The notes beneath the pieces were generated by a model. It was not told the DNA's origin. It ran no database searches and worked only from the letters and a program-made list of their open reading frames with translations. Position numbers and translations under genes: made by a program. A stretch of 64,000 nucleotides of DNA from Brucella cytisi (GTDB taxonomy: Bacteria; Pseudomonadota; Alphaproteobacteria; Rhizobiales; Rhizobiaceae), in NCBI GenBank assembly GCA_012103075.1, contig JAAVLQ010000002.1:327001-391000 (forward strand). Direction: 5' to 3'. Numbering within the stretch: position 1 is the first letter of the stretch; each line of letters begins with the position of its first letter. Shown here piece by piece: positions 50,232 through 58,917 of this stretch.

Positions 50232-50420
50232 GCGCACTTTGGGGAAACCACGCTGAAAGCAGTGATAAGTGCTGGATCGACATTTATCTCGTAAATTGTA
50301 AACAATCTATTTCGGGATGAATGAAAACCCCGACGAGTCTCCCAACCTGCCGGGGTTAGGCGCCTTCACGTGTGGCGAATACGATGGGTCCGCCGACGAA
50401 GTATAACATAGGCGCAGCGT

Positions 50421-50723
50421 TTACAGCGTCCACCCGTACACAGCGAGTGCAACACCGCCGACCGCTCCAATCACTGACCATCCGATCATGCTGATACCCA
50501 TGAAACTGTGATAGGTGTCTGCTGAAATCTTCTTGAAAGCTGCAGCGACCAACAGGTTTGCTACTGCGCCGGTTATGAGGCCGATTCCGTTAGCGACGTA
50601 GGCCGCTGGATGAAGCGCCATGGTCTGCATAAAATAAGGTCGCAGTAGAAAAGTCGCGCCCAGCATACCTGCGATCAATACAAAAACGGAAACCATTCCG
50701 AAGCCAGACCATCTAACTAGCAT
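50421..50723 (-). CDS. Small integral membrane protein, 100 residues
   Basis: Three spans (GMVSVFVLIAGMLGATFLL; YVANGIGLITGAVANLLVAA; MIGWSVIGAVGGVALAVYGW). Intact and with a plausible weak ribosome site (AAGG). No family recognised. It is preceded on the same strand by the DUF982 gene and two mini-ORFs. Confidence 0.55.
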   Translation of the reverse strand: MLVRWSGFGMVSVFVLIAGMLGATFLLRPYFMQTMALHPAAYVANGIGLITGAVANLLVAAAFKKISADTYHSFMGISMIGWSVIGAVGGVALAVYGWTL

Positions 50724-50754
50724 TTGTTGAATTACCTTTGTCTTGGGGAAAAGA

Positions 50755-50844
50755 TCAGGCGGTAATGGCCCTTGCCCATTTTACGGGCAACCCTCTGTCG
50801 TCAATTTCCTCAACAAAAAACGGACCAGCCGGGGTTTGATTCAC
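50755..50844 (-). CDS. 29-residue mini-ORF coupled to the preceding one
   Basis: GTG start overlapping the stop of the 50841-50933 ORF (GTGA). The peptide contains NQTPAGPFFVEEIDDRGLPV. The conserved-looking overlap argues for translation. Confidence 0.35.
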   Translation of the reverse strand: MNQTPAGPFFVEEIDDRGLPVKWARAITA

Positions 50845-50933
50845 TGTCTTCGTCTGGTGTCCCAGAAGAGCATTGATATGACCCAGAGTAGCGCAACGAG
50901 AATTGTTCCCTCAATCAGAAAATACCAGTGCAT
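50841..50933 (-). CDS. 30-residue single-span mini-protein
   Basis: Reads MHWYFLIEGTILVALLWVIS and ends with DTRRRQ, a membrane-anchor topology. It starts 10 bases after the DUF982 stop and is coupled to the next mini-ORF. Confidence 0.4.
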   Translation of the reverse strand: MHWYFLIEGTILVALLWVISMLFWDTRRRQ

Positions 50934-50942
50934 GACACGGCC

Positions 50943-51243
50943 TCACATCGGAATTCTACCGCCGCTCGAGGCTTTGCTCGTCATCCATGGGATTGCCGCT
51001 TCCGGCTGTTCCAGCAGATTGCGCTTTCTCGCGAAGCCTTCGAATGCGGCACGCGCTACGCGAACCGGCTTAAGCCCATTCTGTGCGTCGCAGCACGTTT
51101 TCCAAGTATCCTCATAAATGATGTCGCGCTGATCGTCGGGCCATTCATATAGAAATCAATAGCATCTTCGATGCTTGCAATCTCTTGATTAAATATTCGC
51201 CGTCCTTTACAAAAACAGGACTGTCAAACAAACGGTCGCTCAT
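50943..51243 (-). CDS. DUF982 protein, two frame breaks
   Basis: The start MSDRLFDSPVFVKDGEYLIK has GGAGG upstream. After breaks near 51188 and 51150 the family pattern is clear: IASIEDAIDF, EWPDDQRDIIYEDTWKTC, VRVARAAFEGFARKRNLLEQ and PWMTSKASSGG. DUF982 proteins of about 95 residues are frequent in Rhizobiales genomes; their function is unknown. Confidence 0.75.
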
Positions 51244-51347
51244 CGGAACCTCCATTTGATCGAACGCTAAGTTGGAATGACAATTTCGATTTAGTGACCC
51301 GACGGGCGATTTCAAGAACCGCATTCTCAAAATCTCAGGAAATCCAA

Positions 51348-51700
51348 ATGAACAAAACAACGTTCTACGCGTATGCGAGGCGCGCGCCTTTTGGCGGGCG
51401 CTTGAGCTAGGCGCAGGTCGACGGCACGTCGGCAATTCTGGCTGAAGCTGAACGCCGAGGTCCGCCTGACAATCAACTGGCCTATGTGCTCGCGACGGCA
51501 TTCCACGAGACCGGCGGCAAGATGCAGCCGATCGAGAAAAACCTCAATTACACCAGTGCGACGCGTATCAGGCAGGTTTGGCTATCGCGGTTTAGCAAGG
51601 TAGCTGCCGCCCAGCCTTATGTACGTAACCCGCAGGCCTTGGCTAACAAGGTTTATGGCGGCAGGATGGGAAACACCGGCGTCAATTATGGCTGGCTGTT
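51348..51700 (+). pseudogene. Phage endolysin (chitinase/GH19-like) relic with internal stop and 3' deletion
   Basis: Reads MNKTTFYAYARRAPFGGRLS, then TAG at 51408 where the family has Gln, then AQVDGTSAILAEAERRGPPD and NQLAYVLATAFHETGGKMQP with the catalytic-type HETGGK motif. After MGNTGVNYGWL the expected GRGLVQITGR block is missing and the sequence jumps into the next phage gene. Nonsense mutation plus deletion make it non-functional. Confidence 0.75.
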
Positions 51701-51715
51701 CCCTCCGCTCCAGGG

Positions 51716-51856
51716 ATCACAGTCTGGGCCGTGGCTATCGCTGCGGCCCTTGTGATTCTGGCGGGCGTTTACCTCAAGGGCAGGGTGGATAAAACCACAA
51801 GCGCCACCGCCGACCGGCTGAAAGCCACCAACAAAACAAGGAAGAACCGAAGATGA
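51716..51856 (+). pseudogene. Phage Rz/spanin-like fragment
   Basis: A membrane anchor (VWAVAIAAALVILAGVYLKG) is followed by a charged helix (TTSATADRLKATNKTRKNRR). The N-terminus is lost at the junction with the endolysin relic. The stop overlaps the ATG of the next small lipoprotein gene (ATGA), as in Rz/Rz1 pairs. Confidence 0.5.
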
Positions 51857-52043
51857 AACGAGCAAGCTTGGCGGCGGTGATGTTGACGCTGCTTTGTCTC
51901 GGTGGATGCGTGACAGCCGGTAGCCACTGCGACGTAGCCCGGCCTGTCCCCCGAGCTTCGAGGATAGCCTGACCGACGGTACGAAGCGCCAGATCCTCGC
52001 GGAGAACGCAAAACTGGAAAAGCTTTGCGGGGTGCGGCCGTGA
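51853..52043 (+). CDS. Rz1-like phage lipoprotein, one frame break
   Basis: A signal with lipobox (MLTLLCLGGC) is followed, after a break at a C5 run near 51950, by SFEDSLTDGTKRQILAENAK ending CGVRP. Size and position after the spanin-like fragment suit an outer-membrane spanin of a lysis cassette. Confidence 0.5.
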
Positions 52044-52046
52044 GGG

Positions 52047-52220
52047 CTAGTTCGAGGTCGGTTCAGTGGCGCCCGGAACTCTATCTGCAGGCATTAAGCT
52101 TCGGCCTTCCTCGTAGTTGGCAATCAGGGCAACTGCGCTGAGGGCCAGCACAATCGGTAACGCAATGCACAACACGCGCAGCACTGCATGAACAATATGT
52201 CGAACGAGGCGTGGTTTCAT
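52047..52220 (-). CDS. Small single-span protein, 57 residues
   Basis: Reads MKPRLVRHIVHAVLRVLCIA with a hydrophobic segment LPIVLALSAVALIANY and a polar tail. It is antisense to the surrounding lysis genes and has a weak ribosome site. Doubtful but has a good membrane-protein profile. Confidence 0.35.
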   Translation of the reverse strand: MKPRLVRHIVHAVLRVLCIALPIVLALSAVALIANYEEGRSLMPADRVPGATEPTSN

Positions 52221-52299
52221 TCGGGAATGTTGCCATACTAGACGTTAAACGGCCATAAAGGACGGCATTAACTATGTCTAATCCAAAGGAAACCGCCGG

Positions 52300-52639
52300 A
52301 TGACCAGCGCTGAAATCATGGCCGTCGTCGGCTTTATCGTGATGCTAATGGGCTTTCTGTTCGGTCTCTGGAAGTACGTGGAAAGCCATATTTCAAAAAT
52401 CCGAAGCGCGCAATGCGGCGAAAGCCGAAGCTGCAACAACTCTTGCCAGTCTGACGCGGCAGGGGCTGTCTGACTACAAGCTACGCGTAGCAGGGACCCT
52501 AGCAACGAAGGCCGGCATGCAGGAGCAGGCGCCCCAGATCATGCGAGCAATCGAAAGCGCCGCGCACCGCATCGACGAGGTCACGAAGCGGATTGATAAC
52601 ATCATGGCGACGAGGACGACGGCGCGCGGGAGGACATAA
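52300..52639 (+). CDS. Phage-associated single-span protein with coiled coil, one frame break
   Basis: MTSAEIMAVVGFIVMLMGFL forms the membrane anchor. After a break near 52400 the coiled coil continues (ARNAAKAEAATTLASLTRQG; LRVAGTLATKAGMQEQAPQI; AHRIDEVTKRIDNIMATRT). Similar proteins are found in lysis or tail regions of rhizobial phages. The ATG overlaps the stop of a nine-codon ORF (GGATGA). Confidence 0.6.
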
Positions 52640-52654
52640 GAAAATGGTGCCGGC

Positions 52655-53078
52655 CTAATTTTGGATTATCGTAGTTCCGATCGGGCTCGCGGCAAGCCAG
52701 CGAATTATGGTTTCGTTATTGGTTTGCCGAGCGTGCTCAATGAGGGCGGAGTAGACAGTTCTTAGGGCGGCAATCGCCATGACTTCGTTCACTTGAAGAA
52801 CATCGACGTCTTCCCATCCGCACTGTTCGATCGCAGTCGCGACTTCTTCGATGAGTTCCCCGGGCAGCCACGGTGGTGTTCCTTCGCGATTGTGTAGGCT
52901 ACTTCTACTCCGTAGAAATGGATGGGGCTTTGATTTAGATCAATTGTGAAGATGCCCGTTGGGAAGCGACTATCAGAAGCGATAACGAAATATCGAGACG
53001 ATGATGTTCGCGGCGTAAATAATCGCGATATGCAAAGTCTCTTATTTGAAGTGATGAGCTTTCGGCAGCAATCCTCAT
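52655..53078 (-). CDS. Uncharacterised protein recovered across frame breaks
   Basis: Not visible as one open frame. Joining frames gives MRIAAESSSLQIRDFAYRDY, then SRFPTGIFTIDLNQSPIHFY, GVEVAYTIAKEGTPPWLPGE, LIEEVATAIEQCGWEDVDVL and IIRWLAASPIGTTIIQN. The C-terminal 90 residues are clearly protein-like. Breaks lie near 52985 and 52885. Family unknown. Competing plus-strand frames here look random. Confidence 0.5.
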
Positions 53079-53362
53079 GTTACGCCTGTTGTTTTTCGAG
53101 TAGAGGTGACGAGCTACCTATGAGGAGGTACTTTGCTGGCAATGGAGCGGGATTAAGTATAGGTTTCCGTCCGACAGCGCTTTTGTCGGTTCTGGGAAGG
53201 GTACAGCTTGTCTTGCTATCAATTCGGAGAAAAAGACGCGGCCAGTCGAATGTACGATCTTAACAAAATCATATATTTCGCGGAAAGGCTTAAGAAAGTG
53301 GAGGGGAGGGGCAGTATAAACGAAAGAAAGTGGTGACAGTTTTTTGACCGTACGATAAAAGA

Positions 53363-53381
53363 CCTCCCCAAAAGGGAGGGG
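53363..53381 (+). promoter_or_regulatory. Hairpin that can hide the ribosome site of the next ORF
   Basis: CCTCCCC (53363-53369) can pair with GGGAGGGG (53374-53381), the Shine-Dalgarno of the ATG at 53385. Translation of the small ORF may thus depend on opening this structure. Confidence 0.45.
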
Positions 53382-53384
53382 AGA

Positions 53385-53522
53385 ATGTACAGCAAAGAAA
53401 CTGTCGAAGAGCCGCGTTTGTGGGCAGTTCGATGGATCGAACAATTGTCATTGCCTAAGTTTCTGGCATTGGTTGTGGTTTGTAGCGCAAGTACTGGCGT
53501 TATTCTGAGCCAGTTAATTTGA
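53385..53522 (+). CDS. Single-span protein, 45 residues
   Basis: Reads MYSKETVEEPRLWAVRWIEQ followed by a membrane span (FLALVVVCSASTGVILSQLI). Very strong ribosome site GGGAGGGGAGA. A terminator follows at 53565. Likely a real small membrane protein; function unknown. Confidence 0.55.
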   Translation: MYSKETVEEPRLWAVRWIEQLSLPKFLALVVVCSASTGVILSQLI

Positions 53523-53564
53523 AAGCGCTAAACGGAACGCACAATATCGGACCATAAAAATAAA

Positions 53565-53593
53565 GCCCCGACGCTTTCGGCAGGCGTCGGGGC
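53565..53593 (+). terminator. Terminator
   Basis: GCCCCGACGC / GCGTCGGGGC, ten perfect pairs around TTTCGGCAG, preceded by an A-rich stretch. It ends the 53385 transcript and could act in both directions. Confidence 0.75.
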
Positions 53594-53841
53594 CACGCTT
53601 GGCAAATGAGGCGCATGTCCTTTCCCGCGTTCTATCCGCTGAGCTTCGTACGCACCCAGCGAGTAATTGGAAGGATGTCCTGCCGAGGGACGAACTAAGC
53701 AGGGCTGCGTCAGCGGCGTTTTTAGTGGTGAAAGAAATGTGCTTGCACCGTGCAGTGTCATTGCCTTGAATGAAACGGCTCCGCCGTGATTTTGTTCCGC
53801 TACTCTGGCCCGTTATTCTTCGGTCCTTTCATTCTGCCATC

Positions 53842-54400
53842 TTAGAACAAACTTACCTGCGCTTCCTTATTGTCTTTGCTTGGCGTGAGGTCCATCAGAT
53901 CGGCGTCGGGTAGGGGCTTTGCATTTCCTTGGCTTATCCGTTGGAGCGCGTAGCCCAGTGTCTATTTCCTCTGTGGTGCGGAGGATCACAGGCATTACCT
54001 TCGGATGAACGGATTTCACCACGGTATTCGGTTCGGTCTTGAGAAAGCCGAAGATATCGACCTCAACCGGAACGTCCTTTTTCTTTCGCACACCTTTCCA
54101 GCTTGTCCAGATGCCAGCGAACGCGAACAGTGGTTTTTCCTCATTCAGCGCGAACCAGTGCAGCGGCTTTCGTTTGGTCTTGGGATCCGCTTCGCCCTTC
54201 ATATACATCGGCGGTGTAGGCATGCCCCACCGGAGCATCGCAAGCTCTGGATCGTCACCATGGATGTTTCGCAGAACAGGGGCCGGATAGTCAGGAAAGA
54301 TATCCATCTGCGGATCGACGCGGTTCGTCAGGTCCGAGAATTTCTTGAACAGACGGCGCATGGCCTCATGTGTCGTGGTGATATTGTACAGATTGCACAT
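53842..54400 (-). pseudogene. SOS response-associated peptidase (SRAP/YedK-like) with in-frame deletion of the active-site segment
   Basis: The start MCNLYNITTTHEAMRRLF keeps the catalytic Cys2 that links to abasic sites. After PPMYMKGEADP the protein jumps to KTKRKPLHWFALNEEKPLFA. About 45 residues that normally carry the NIRN (Asn) and SFSEY (Glu) active-site segments are absent. The C-terminal histidine region (KSVHPKVMPVIL) remains. Two frame breaks near 53940 separate the true tail (LPDADLMDLTPSKDNKEAQV), which ends at 53842. Probably unable to process DNA-protein crosslinks. Confidence 0.75.
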
Positions 54401-54535
54401 GCACGCCTCCTCGTTACGAAGAGAATAGCGCGGTTATTTACGCCGTCCAGTGAGTGCATCTTCGCCTTGCTGCTTATGAGCGCGACGGAACCAGAGTTAG
54501 CCGTAACTCAAACGATATGACGGTGGTGTCTACCT

Positions 54536-54976
54536 TTACCATCCAAATTCTGAATATGGCGATTGAGCAGCCACAGACAGAATTGCCTGCTTCACATAGG
54601 GGATGGTTTCGGTGGGAAGTGTGTTGATGTCCCGCCATTGTAGATCACTGTGCTTATCAGTTTCACGTAATTCGAGTACTCCCTCCCAAGCTGTCGTACG
54701 AAAGAAATGCCCAAGCCATGTCTGGTTCCCGGTTTTGCTGTGCAAAGTGTGAACATATTGTAGGTTCTCGGGTAGGATTTTGACGCCGACTTCTTCATAG
54801 GCCTCTCGAATTGCCGCAGCGCGAATGGTTTCCCCGTCATCGAGACCTCCTGCTGGAATACTGAACGATCCGTCCATCCAACCGGTTCCCTCACGCTTGA
54901 GCATGCATATTTCATTATCTTTCATGAGTAAGACAAAGACTGAGGCAGACAGCTGGTATCGAATTCGTTCGCTCAC
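54536..54976 (-). CDS. Nudix hydrolase
   Basis: Intact, 146 residues, with a complete Nudix box (GGLDDGETIRAAAIREAYEE followed by VGV). It starts MSERIRYQLSASVFVLLMKD. Hydrolyses a nucleoside-diphosphate derivative; the substrate is unknown. One of the few fully intact genes in the right-hand region. Confidence 0.9.
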   Translation of the reverse strand: MSERIRYQLSASVFVLLMKDNEICMLKREGTGWMDGSFSIPAGGLDDGETIRAAAIREAYEEVGVKILPENLQYVHTLHSKTGNQTWLGHFFRTTAWEGVLELRETDKHSDLQWRDINTLPTETIPYVKQAILSVAAQSPYSEFGW

Positions 54977-55099
54977 GATGAACTCCGCAATTTCCTAGTA
55001 AGTTTTGATATTTCAGCGAAGGTATTTTTGCTGATGCTGATATAGGGAGCCAGCTTTTAGCCTTGGCAACGTGTGCGTTGTCGTTCTTGTATCCGTTTA

Positions 55100-55348
55100 T
55101 TATCCCTTGGGCATTTTCGTAATTCCAAACCGGGCATAGCCCTTTGTCATGCAGGCCCGGCATCGCATGCGTCGGTACAGGTCGACGAACCGTGTCTGTG
55201 TTCCATATTTGCGCGGGATCATCTCTCTATCGACTGATCCAATGTGCCCGCAGCGGCAACAGAACCCGTATAGCTCGTGCCATTTGAACAGGTCCATGAT
55301 CCGGGTCGATACCGGCATTTCGGTCAGGTAAGGCGGTCGCGGTTTCAT
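55100..55348 (-). CDS. Zinc-ribbon-like small protein
   Basis: 82 residues with two Cys pairs, CCRCGH and RCRAC, spaced like a zinc ribbon (HELYGFCCRCGHIGSVDREM; VDLYRRMRCRACMTKGYARF). The start overlaps the stop of the preceding gene (ATGA). It is part of a three-gene minus-strand cluster of phage-type hypothetical proteins. Confidence 0.65.
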   Translation of the reverse strand: MKPRPPYLTEMPVSTRIMDLFKWHELYGFCCRCGHIGSVDREMIPRKYGTQTRFVDLYRRMRCRACMTKGYARFGITKMPKG

Positions 55349-55578
55349 CGATCAAAATACGTCTCCCACGGCCCGGATTTCTTGTCGGTCGGGTCGTAGG
55401 GAACGCCGCCGTATAGCTGGATGAACTCTTGCTGGCCTTCCTTGGCCGGGAATTTCACAATCGAGAAGTAATGGCTCTCATGATATACGCAGCCATTCAG
55501 CCGACAAGCGCCAAGCCGGTGTTCGTCCGCAATCACTTCCAAAAGCCTGATGCGCAGCTCATCGGTCGAGAACAGCAC
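55345..55578 (-). CDS. Uncharacterised protein, 77 residues
   Basis: Intact: MLFSTDELRIRLLEVIADEH, ACRLNGCVYHESHYFSIVKF, QQEFIQLYGGVPYDPTDKKS. The stop overlaps the next ATG. Function unknown; the small-protein cluster suggests early phage genes. Confidence 0.6.
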   Translation of the reverse strand: MLFSTDELRIRLLEVIADEHRLGACRLNGCVYHESHYFSIVKFPAKEGQQEFIQLYGGVPYDPTDKKSGPWETYFDR

Positions 55579-55639
55579 GACCTGAAACGGATAATGCTTA
55601 TCGATAAGCGTCTTTGGCGGCTCACCACGGGATCTGCGC

Positions 55640-55837
55640 TCATTTCACGAACACCGTCGGCTTCCAGCCTCGCGCAAAGCCCATCGACATAGCCAGACTG
55701 GCATATTCGATTTCCTTGACGAGAAAATCCCGATCCTTGAGAAGCGCCTCTATCGCAGCCCGCACATCGCCTTTGTGGTAGGCGAGAACCATTTCAATTT
55801 CGTCGTCGTATTCATTTTCCTGCGCAACCGCACTCAT
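55640..55837 (-). CDS. Uncharacterised protein, 65 residues
   Basis: The ATG at 55837 is chosen because GGAG lies eight bases before it. Sequence segments are MSAVAQENEYDDEIEMVLAY, DVRAAIEALLKDRDFLVKEI and YASLAMSMGFARGWKPTVFV. Resembles small conserved proteins found in rhizobial prophages. First gene of the three-gene cluster. Confidence 0.6.
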   Translation of the reverse strand: MSAVAQENEYDDEIEMVLAYHKGDVRAAIEALLKDRDFLVKEIEYASLAMSMGFARGWKPTVFVK

Positions 55838-56116
55838 TGTCATGCTCCAGTGAAGCAGACACACACGCCACCTAACGTGTCTGGATTTCATCAGCGCCGC
55901 CCGCTGACGTTCCTAAAATGTTCTCATCTGGGGTGAGAGTCAATCGCGATCTTGAAGCTGTGGAAATCCGGTGAATTGTCTGTGGGTTTCCTGTGCGCTC
56001 TGGCAACGGAAAACGACGACGTTCGTGCGGACGGTTGCGTCCTAAAGACGCAAAAATTAGTTCGCAAAAATGCGTCTCGCGGCTACAGTTCATGAAAAGC
56101 TGATAGGAGGGCTATT

Positions 56117-57376
56117 ATGGCGGACGGCAACTTTTCAGGCGCACGGCGCAGCATTGTGGTTGATGGCTTCACCAACAGCGTGCTCGATCCAAAAGAGCCA
56201 ATGCTTGGACCATTGCAGAATGGCGGCACAATCATAGCGAATACTGCACCGGGCTGCTGGGGCCCAATGATAACGCCCAGATTGCGCGGTGGGCATGAAG
56301 TCACCAAGCCAGTTTTCGTTGATGGGGCGGAAGTAGGAGATGGCGTAGTCATTCGCATTCGAGATATTTCTGTGACATCTCTTGCAACGGCGTCTGGCCA
56401 TGACACCGTGTCCAATCAATTTTGTCTCGGTGATCCGTTCGTGGCAGCACGATGCCCCACTTGCGATGAAGTTTGGCCTGAAACGCACATCGAAGGCGTT
56501 GGGCAGGATTCCGTAAAATGCAACAAATGTGGAGAAGCTATCAAGCCCTTTACGATGGAGCATGGCTACACGGTCGTTTTCGATGACACGCAGTCGGTTG
56601 GCCTCACGCTGCCGCAGCATGCCGCACAAAAAGATTGCGCAGAATGCAGACCATTACGCGTCGCTACCAGATAACTCCGTGCAGCATTCCATCCTGAACT
56701 ACGCGCCGGCTGATCTTGTTGGCGCTATCGTTCGTATGCGGCCATTCTTAGGGCAGCTCGGCACGACGCCGTCTATTGCGATGCCTGATTCACACAACGC
56801 CGGTGATTTCGGTGCTTTCCTTGTTGGTGCTCCTCACAGCTACGCACTGACGTCTGAGCAGCTTCTTGAACATAAGACAGATGGCCACATGGACATCGAT
56901 GCGGTTCGCGCCGGTGCAGTCCCGGTATGCCCAGTGAAGGTAAAGGGTGCGGGCGTCTACATGGGAGATATGCACGCCTCTCAGGGGATGGGGAAATTGC
57001 TGGCCACACCATGGACGTTGCAGGAAGCGTGACGCTTCAAGTTGAAATTCTCAAAAATTACAACAATGACGGACCTGTGTTGTTCCCTTTGCTGGAAGAC
57101 CTTCCACCGCTGGCGCGACCGTTTACTGCTGATGAAAAACTGAAAGCAGCAAAGTTGGCCGCGCAATGGGGCGTCGAGCAGACTGAAGAAGTTGCGCCGA
57201 TTTCAGTAATCGGAACAGCTCCCAATATGAATGCTGCCATTGTGAATGGGCTCGAAAGGGCGGCGAAACTACTTGGAATGACTGTAGGCGAAGTTCGCAA
57301 TCGTGCGACCGTTAATGGTGCAATTGAGATAGGGCGCGATCCCGGGGTTATTCAGGTCACTTTTTGGCGCCGTTGA
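56117..57376 (+). CDS. Acetamidase/formamidase-family amidohydrolase, two frame breaks
   Basis: About 420 residues. AGGAGGG precedes ATG (MADGNFSGARRSIVVDGFTN). Motifs are GPLQNGGTIIANTAPGCWGP and RCPTCDEVWPETHIEGVGQD, with Cys pairs suggesting a bound metal (CPTC...CNKC). After a break at an A5 run near 56636 come PSIAMPDSHNAGDFGAFLVG and GHMDIDAVRAGAVPVCPVKV; after a break near 56985, MDVAGSVTLQVEILKNYNND. FmdA/AmdA enzymes release ammonia from short amides. The extra zinc-ribbon-like insert is unusual. Confidence 0.75.
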
Positions 57377-57969
57377 AGAATTTGGACGCAGCTGGTCTTG
57401 GTGATTTCGCCGAAACAATACGATATCTGAATTCATTGATGGCGTGTAGAGAAGCGACTGAGAGGTTGAATTACGAATAAGAAAGCGGGGTTTGAGCTTC
57501 GCTTTTTCATGAGGGAAGATTACCAACGCATCGACTTCCGTGCCACTGTTTTTATAGTATGTTACCGCTTATTCGGGGGCATATCGCATGATTAATTCGC
57601 TTAGGATTTTAGCTTATGCGTTGCCTCGTTGGCTGGATTGATCCTAACTGGCGGCGCAAACGAGCAACCATGGCAACGTGCAAAGAACGTGCCGTTCCAG
57701 ATCAAGTCTGGATTTTTGCTTGCAGACGAGGCCCCTCAAAGACGACCCGCTAAACTAAGTCTAGTTTGCGACAGCGACAGCCAATCGAGGCTTGTGTTAG
57801 TCACACGCTTACCGGGACGCGATTTCGGAATTGTCCTCGACCAAAACGTGCCGCATGTCAGCAAGTGTTGGTTTCGTAGTGTGCATGATTGCCCCTTTTG
57901 CCCGTTAGCGATTGAATCCTGAATCTGGTTTTGAAACAAGATCCGAGCACGCCCAAAGAGCCGTTTCCA
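57377..57969. other. Interval with one doubtful ORF
   Basis: A plus-strand frame at 57629-57922 (with FQIKSGFLLADEAPQRRPAK and VTRLPGRDFGIVLDQNVPHV) has tolerable composition but no ribosome site or known family. The rest shows no gene or structure. Confidence 0.3.
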
Positions 57970-58080
57970 GCCTTTTTCTACAGCCCGCTGTCACAATAAA
58001 AATACAACCCTAGGTAACGAGCACTTCTCGGGGTTACCTTAAAAAGCATACGCAAATGCACGCTGCTTTAACGGTAGGCA
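57970..58080. repeat. Dispersed repeat, partial copy C
   Basis: Matches the first third of copies A and B: ACAGCCCGCTGTCACAATAA, AATACAACCC, GAGCACTTCTCG and GCAAATGCACGCTGCTTT. It breaks off where foreign sequence begins. Confidence 0.6.
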
Positions 58081-58190
58081 GCCAGCAGTTACTGCCATCG
58101 CTCTTTAACAGCCGCAATTCGAGTGAAAATACTATGGGCGCCGTCCCTGAATGGATGGAGGTCTGCGAGGCGCTGTCTTGCCCAATGATG

Positions 58191-58325
58191 TCATTCTGAG
58201 GCTGGCCGGTCATCGATTTCTTTTAGTCTCTGCTGCTCGTATTTCTCGTGGCGCTCTCGTTCCCACCGTTCTTCGTCAGCCTTACATTTTAGTCGCCATT
58301 GGCGGGCGGCCCCAACAAGAGGCGG
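58191..58325 (-). pseudogene. C-terminal fragment of a phage-type coiled-coil protein
   Basis: Reads NIPPLVGAARQWRLKCKADE followed by ERWERERHEKYEQQRLKEID and a stop at 58191. Upstream of about 58325 the sequence switches to an unrelated plus-strand gene, so only the tail is left. Confidence 0.45.
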
Positions 58326-58329
58326 AATA

Positions 58330-58534
58330 TTGGCAACGACTGCACATGGGGAGGTTGACGCCGGGCTTGCGGGCAGAATACGCGCATGATTTCCAAGGAT
58401 CGAGCCGGGCCGCATTGGGCTACAGCGCGCTTGGCGGGCTTCCTTATGCCCTCGGCATCGAATATCAGACCAGCTTCGGCGGCTCTGGCGCGCGAGACCA
58501 CGCTTTTGCAATGCGGCTCGGTGCGAAGTTCTAG
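58330..58534 (+). pseudogene. C-terminal fragment of an autotransporter beta-barrel
   Basis: GRLTPGLRAEYAHDFQGSSR and ALGYSALGGLPYALGIEYQT are the last barrel strands of the autotransporter domain, ending with the terminal aromatic LGAKF. The rest of the gene is missing, and its 5' side abuts the phage-protein fragment. Confidence 0.6.
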
Positions 58535-58663
58535 TTCCTGCTGTTACGCTAGTAAGTGGCTACTGAGGGTCTGGAAAGCGGGGCTTTGGTCCCGCATTGT
58601 TATTGCTGCGACCAATCGGGAGTGATGCCGTTCTTGCCCATAATGCCGTAGGTTCCCCCTGTA

Positions 58664-58831
58664 TTAATGAACCAAACGCTGAAAATTGCACAAAGGAATA
58701 AGAATACGGATGCTGAGACGGTGACAGAACTTGTAAATGACTGAGAACAGTTGAGCCTCAAAGAACGTCAACGGTTTTCCGTATTCGTAGTTCGGTTTCT
58801 TGATGTCGGATACCATCTTGCGCTTGCCCAT
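58664..58831 (-). CDS. Small protein, 55 residues
   Basis: AAGGAG six bases before the ATG. Sequence MGKRKMVSDIKKPNYEYGKP, then LTFFEAQLFSVIYKFCHRLS; basic and amphipathic. A 13-codon ORF beginning MGKNGITPDWSQQ lies downstream at about 58625. No family recognised. Confidence 0.45.
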   Translation of the reverse strand: MGKRKMVSDIKKPNYEYGKPLTFFEAQLFSVIYKFCHRLSIRILIPLCNFQRLVH

Positions 58832-58917
58832 GTCGATCTCCTTAGAAGCGACAGTAGGCGAAAATTGACTGCCGTCGCTTCCTATCTTTCTAGCCTTGGT
58901 TAGAGACAAATCGCCCA

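Noticed and set aside
52946..53444. Plus-strand 105-codon and minus-strand 108-codon frames
   Set aside because: Low-complexity or random composition; the minus-strand joined gene at 52655-53078 explains the region better.
53528..53761. 77-codon minus-strand frame
   Set aside because: Its 3' part runs through a perfect terminator hairpin and the ribosome site is weak.
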